From Ulota crispa (taxonomy: Eukaryota; Streptophyta; Bryopsida; Orthotrichales; Orthotrichaceae): a stretch of DNA of 64,000 nt. The stretch spans positions 8,868,501 to 8,932,500 of the forward strand of contig OY987246.1 of NCBI GenBank assembly GCA_963920765.1, in the 5' to 3' direction. Of the stretch, positions 59,991-64,000 are shown piece by piece (the first letter of the stretch is position 1; every line of letters begins with the position of its first letter). The position numbers were made by a program, and so were the translations under genes. The notes beneath the pieces are model-generated. The model searched no databases and was not told the DNA's origin. It saw nothing but the letters and a program-made list of their open reading frames with translations.

Positions 59991-60123
59991 TCAATGTAGG
60001 TATTTGCCTTGGAAAGTAAGCTAAAACCATCTGTATCATTTTACGCTCAAGGTCTAATACACACAATAATTAGATGATGAGTGCTTAGAGACTTTCAAAA
60101 TGTTCTCTTGACACTCAAACTAA

Positions 60124-60525
60124 GGCCCGGTTCAAACTAGGACGTCCAGAGCCATTAGAGAAAAGCCCCTCTCTAGTGTTTCATCCGGTGGAGTTTGGAG
60201 GGAAAATTGCCATGTCATCATGGATTTGTCCGTCCAGTGAATGCTTTCACACCGAGCACCGGACGTCTGATGGAGGAGCACTTTTATTCTTTCTATTCTT
60301 AATTGACTTGATTTTGTCTTTACCTCACATGAAGTAGAGGGAGAATTTTGTCCACTACAAGTGAGCTCCTCTCCAATTTTGGAGGGAAAAAGTGATGACA
60401 TGGACTCATCCTCCACTGGATGTCCCTTTGGTGTGAATGCCATAATGAACAAAACCTTGAGAATGACCAATGAGATTGCTTCCAGCTTTGTCTTGTGGTT
60501 GTGGACATCTTGGTTTAAACCGGGC
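60124..60525. mobile_element. PIF/Harbinger-type MITE, 402 bp
   Basis: Termini GGCCCGGTTCAAACTAGGA and, reversed, GCCCGGTTTAAACCAAGA. TAA flanks both ends (60121-60123 and 60526-60528), matching the three-base duplications of PIF/Harbinger. The terminus is shared with 30186-30502. No transposase. Short open frames inside are not conserved. Confidence 0.85.
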
Positions 60526-60539
60526 TAAGCGTGCCAAGC

Positions 60540-61730
60540 AATGGCCCTTGAAATCACTATTCATCCTTAGCTTAGTGAGGTGTATCTTATATTCCACTTG
60601 ATGATTGGTGAATAGATTATTTGTGAGGCATGTTTGAAGAATAAGGGTGGGGGATTGACAAGACTTTCGGGGCTTTTCAAAAGTTGATGTAAACACTTGG
60701 CAAGATTTTGATTGTTTGTAAAAGAGCTAACGCTCTACTACTGCAAAGCCTCTTCTAACATTTGTTTCATTTTAATCTAAATGTTCTTTGTATTGTAGGG
60801 TTGGGATGTACTAATCTCCTCATTGCCCCAACTTGGATGAATGGGGTCAAAACTTTGTCTACTATATATTTGTGTTTTTGGGACAAGGTGGGAAAGCTCT
60901 GCATTTTTTAACAAAAAAGAAAAAAGTAAAAATTTGTCCCTATTTTAAAAACGGTAAGTTTTGTTCCCTTCCAAGGTTTTTACAATAATCCAGGTCTCTA
61001 AACCTATATATGAATTCAAATTTCCTAAATGCAATTTCTTTATGGTAAATTTCTAAACCCTCACGATTTTTGGAATGTCATAATGAGAAGTTTTTAACCA
61101 TGTCCTTGCAAACTTATAAAGCAATAGACCAAGTCCTTGGCTCCATTCATCTAGACAAGAGGCAATGAGGCTCTAATTCACCCCGGTCTGTTAGTAAGGG
61201 CAAATATAGGACTTGGTTTCTTGCACACATGTGTTTGCGGGATCAAGGTGGAAAGGTCTGAATTTTCATCAATTAAATAATGAGAATTGAGAACGCAATA
61301 CTCATTAATTTGGGAAAAATCTAATTTTGGACCTTTTGGACTTTACATTTTTAAGAGATTTCTTGTGATTTAGAGTGAATTTTATGATGGTTTCTTTAAG
61401 ACTTTCCATTAATGATGAAATGTCTTGAAAAAATTATGAAAAAGAACATTTTAGATCACCAAAGTATTCTCACAAATGTAAAATTTAGTATCTCAAAATT
61501 AGTTTTGAGAAAGGGTTTTTCCCAAATTAACAAATATTGTGTTCTAAATATTTTACCATCAAAGGACTAGATTTGAGAATTTTGAATTCACATTTAGATT
61601 TGAAGACTTTGATTTAGTTTAGAATCATGCAAGAGGATGAAATTGACTAAGTTCAAAATAGGAGACACATCAATGCTTTTACCCTTGTTTGTAAAAAAAG
61701 CTAAGATTTTCCACCTTGACCCCCACAAAC
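60540..61730. other. Intergenic with fragments of older repeats
   Basis: Fragments of the 29.5-kb MITE family are visible (CAGGTCTCTAAACC, TGAATTCAAATTTCC at about 61000 and in reverse at about 61580-61620). No gene is recognised. Confidence 0.4.
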
Positions 61731-61735
61731 ACATA

Positions 61736-61869
61736 TAATAAAACTCCTCTAAACTAATATGCTTGGGACTAGGTGGGTACATTGATTTGTGGAGGTTATA
61801 GTGGGGTGGGGAGTGTTGGAACAAGTGAGATATTAGTTTAGAGGATATTAATTTAGAGGAGTTCTATTG
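61736..61869. mobile_element. TA-flanked MITE, 134 bp
   Basis: Termini TAATAAAACTCCTCTAAA and, reversed, CAATAGAACTCCTCTAAA, with TA on both sides (61734-61735 and 61870-61871). An inner block CTAAACTAATAT repeats on both arms. TA duplications fit Tc1/mariner-type elements. No coding capacity. Confidence 0.75.
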
Positions 61870-61977
61870 TATCAAGTTTTGTAAAGCTAAACCCTATCTC
61901 AATAGCATGGTCAAATCATGCTAGAATGATGCTTAAATAAGGTCAACCTTAGTAAAAGGAATGTTTGGATAGTATTA

Positions 61978-62300
61978 GAGCATCTCCATTGGTGCCCTCC
62001 CAAGGTATGACACATGCCTAAGGTGGATGAAAAGTGCCAAGGGCCCTTTCAAAACCCTCTCAATACACTTTGTCCTAACAAGTTTAGCAAGGCCCTTCAA
62101 AACACTATTCATCACTATACATCCTAATTTTAGTGAACTTTATCCTCTATTTTCCTTGATAAGTGGTCAAATGAATATTTAAGGAGCATGTTGAAATACA
62201 AGGACACCTTTTTGAAGAGCATGAGTGGAGATCAAAGAGCTTGAGGGCCCTTCAAAAATAGATGAAACTTTTAAATGTGCTAAAACTTGTAGAAATGCTC
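61978..62300. mobile_element. PIF/Harbinger-type MITE, 323 bp
   Basis: Termini GAGCATCTCCATTGG and, reversed, GAGCATTTCTACAAG, flanked by TTA on both sides (61975-61977 and 62301-62303). MITEs with GAGCATCTCCA ends are common in plants. Inner blocks (AAGGGCCCTT and GGGCCCTTCAAAA) add to the symmetry. Confidence 0.8.
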
Positions 62301-62309
62301 TTACTATCT

Positions 62310-63305
62310 CACTCTTCTTTTTTTTTGACTTAATTAAAAGGTGTTTGTTTACAATCAATGCTTGAAAATGGTCAACAATTTTGCCTAGCCAAGACATTGA
62401 CCTTATCCAAGCATCACTGTGTACGTGTTATAGCTGGTGTGTAGAAGAAGGCGACTCCACAGTTGCAATTTAGGATTCTACAAGAAGATTAGCACTTCGA
62501 ATAAACAAGAACTGGATTTTACCAAAAGATTTTAGACCATTTTTGCAAATTGCAGAAGAGGATCTGAATTCCAAATTCTCAAATTCAACTTGATAGAAAT
62601 CTAAAATGGTAGAATAGCTGAAAAGGTGCGGTAGACATATCAATCCCCTAAATCCAATCATGACGTCATGTCCACATATGTCATCGTCCATGGCCTTGAC
62701 ATCAACCTTAATCGTGACGTCATGTGTGGCCATTCCATCTCTTCCAACCCACGCAATCACCTGCATTCATACTAAACTGAGAAACAAACAAGAGAACCTC
62801 CGTACTTGAGGCTTTGTCCCTGTACTGGCAAGGATCACAATATTTTGGCAGCGCCCCGCGCCCTGTTTCACGAGGCAGGTTAATTTCTAATCAGGGGTAA
62901 TAGTAATAGTTTGCTCCCTATATTTCTTTTTTGTTTCAATCATAATCTCCTCTAAGGTCCTTGAACTAAAACAGGGTCTTTGAATCTAAATCTGAATTCA
63001 AAATTCCCAAAATCAATCTTTAGATGGTAAAATTCTGAAATTTCAGAATTTTGAAATGTGAAAAAGGAGAATTTTTTCATTTTGGCCCCACATCGTGAAA
63101 TAGGGCGCATGACGTTTGCAAGGCCAAAATATTGTTCACCTACAAGCAATGGGTGTTTGTTATAGGAAAGATCTATTCAAATTTCCTCACATGTAGCTTT
63201 TGTCAACAACAAAAGGGCATTTCATATTTCTTACTATGTATTAGGTCATTTTTACAGCAGAGGTGAGAAGCCATGAAGAAAATCTCTCTTTGGCCATGGC
63301 TTGAT
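62310..63305. other. Intergenic, old repeat fragments
   Basis: 62975-63050 again holds a fragment of the 29.5-kb family (GGGTCTTTGAATCTAAA, GAATTCAAAATTCCC). An ORF of 98 codons on the minus strand (62470-62766) has no recognisable motif. No RNA gene seen. Confidence 0.4.
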
Positions 63306-63310
63306 CTTAA

Positions 63311-64000
63311 CCCCTAAAGGACTGTTGTCCCTTTGGGGGACAGGTGGGAGTTCGGGCATGTACCTTTGGATAAGCTACTTTGTGTGATTTTCTAAAACTT
63401 TTATTGACAATGGGGAATTCAAAGATCTATGCGGGCATCTAATTTTTTCCTCATTCCAACAATTATTGAAGAAGTTATGCATGAAAGTCTAAAAAGCAAT
63501 GGAGGACTGCCCGCCCGGGCAGCCCAAAAACTTCTTTAAATTTTTTCAAAAAAAAACTAAAATTTGAAATTGGTTCTTTAGATTTTTTTTATAGGTGAGA
63601 AGCTTTGAATCATTCAATTTCAGTCAATGACATGAAAGTTATGAGGAGTTTTTGTTTGTGGGCAGTTATGGAATCTCTACTCTAAACAAACTTTGAAATC
63701 CTTTATTTTACTCAATTTTTATTATTTTGGAAAAAAAAAAAACCAAAGGATGTAGATTGTTTATCACAACATTATGACTGTTGGGATCTGCATTTTTCAT
63801 TTTAATAATTAAATTCTTAACAATTTGGTGATTTGACTCATTCTCTACTTCTTTTTACTTACTGATTTTTCCTATGTGTTGTATTGTTCCAATTGATTTG
63901 AAAATTCTCCCACACATAGCTAACTTGATCTCCTACATGGGAAAAATAAAGTGCAAAGTTGCGTAGAGCAATTATTTTCATGTAAGAATGGTCAAAGGCT
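63311..64000. mobile_element. TTAA-type element, left part, cut by the window end
   Basis: It starts CCCCTAAAGGACTGTTG after TTAA (63307-63310) and aligns with the left part of 47343-48246. At the sister length of about 900 bp its right end would fall near 64.2 kb, outside the window. Confidence 0.7.

Overview
The window is nuclear DNA of a land plant. It has intron-bearing genes with GT-AG junctions, AT-rich intergenic DNA, a plant-type ferric reduction oxidase, a plant LETM1-like protein with a transit-peptide-like N-terminus, and a decayed Ty3/gypsy chromovirus. I cannot name the species. TTAA-flanked elements of piggyBac type, uncommon in described angiosperm genomes, may point to a bryophyte, lycophyte, fern or similar lineage, but that is a weak inference.

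Layout. 1-21 kb holds no recognisable host gene. It contains a hairpin MITE (2048-2162), two inverted copies of an AT-rich repeat (about 3.6-4.1 and 14.15-14.39 kb), a degenerate Ty3/gypsy element between them (6664-12675, minus strand; LTRs, gag, PR, RT, RH, IN and chromodomain all recognisable and all broken), and a fold-back MITE nested in an older repeat (18706-19146). 21.16-28.96 kb is an 18-exon LETM1-like gene (minus). 29-36.7 kb is repeat-rich: MITEs of Harbinger type, TA-flanked type and piggyBac type, plus dispersed repeats. 36.7-39.2 kb holds exons of an unidentified, possibly frameshifted gene (minus). 39.88-40.98 kb is DPH3 (three exons, minus). 41.45-42.59 kb is a 22-bp minisatellite interrupted by a 907-bp TTAA-flanked element. 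43.73-46.25 kb is a four-exon plus-strand gene resembling the C-terminal region of plant BTB/POZ proteins but without a BTB domain. 47.3-48.7 kb has two more TTAA elements. 49.16-54.31 kb is an eight-exon ferric reduction oxidase gene (FRO, minus). 55.9-64 kb is again repeats: a large inverted dimer, Harbinger-type MITEs and a truncated TTAA element.

The host genes are unrelated housekeeping or metal-homeostasis genes: diphthamide/Elongator cofactor, membrane ferric reductase, organellar LETM1-like protein and an uncharacterised protein. There is no operon-like co-operation. All exon models were built by hand; each of the four confident genes keeps an open frame across every junction and has a length divisible by three. 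The most unusual content is the family of TTAA-flanked elements, the 650-bp inverted dimer inside an inverted pair, and the LTRs that both keep a perfect three-module heat-shock element.
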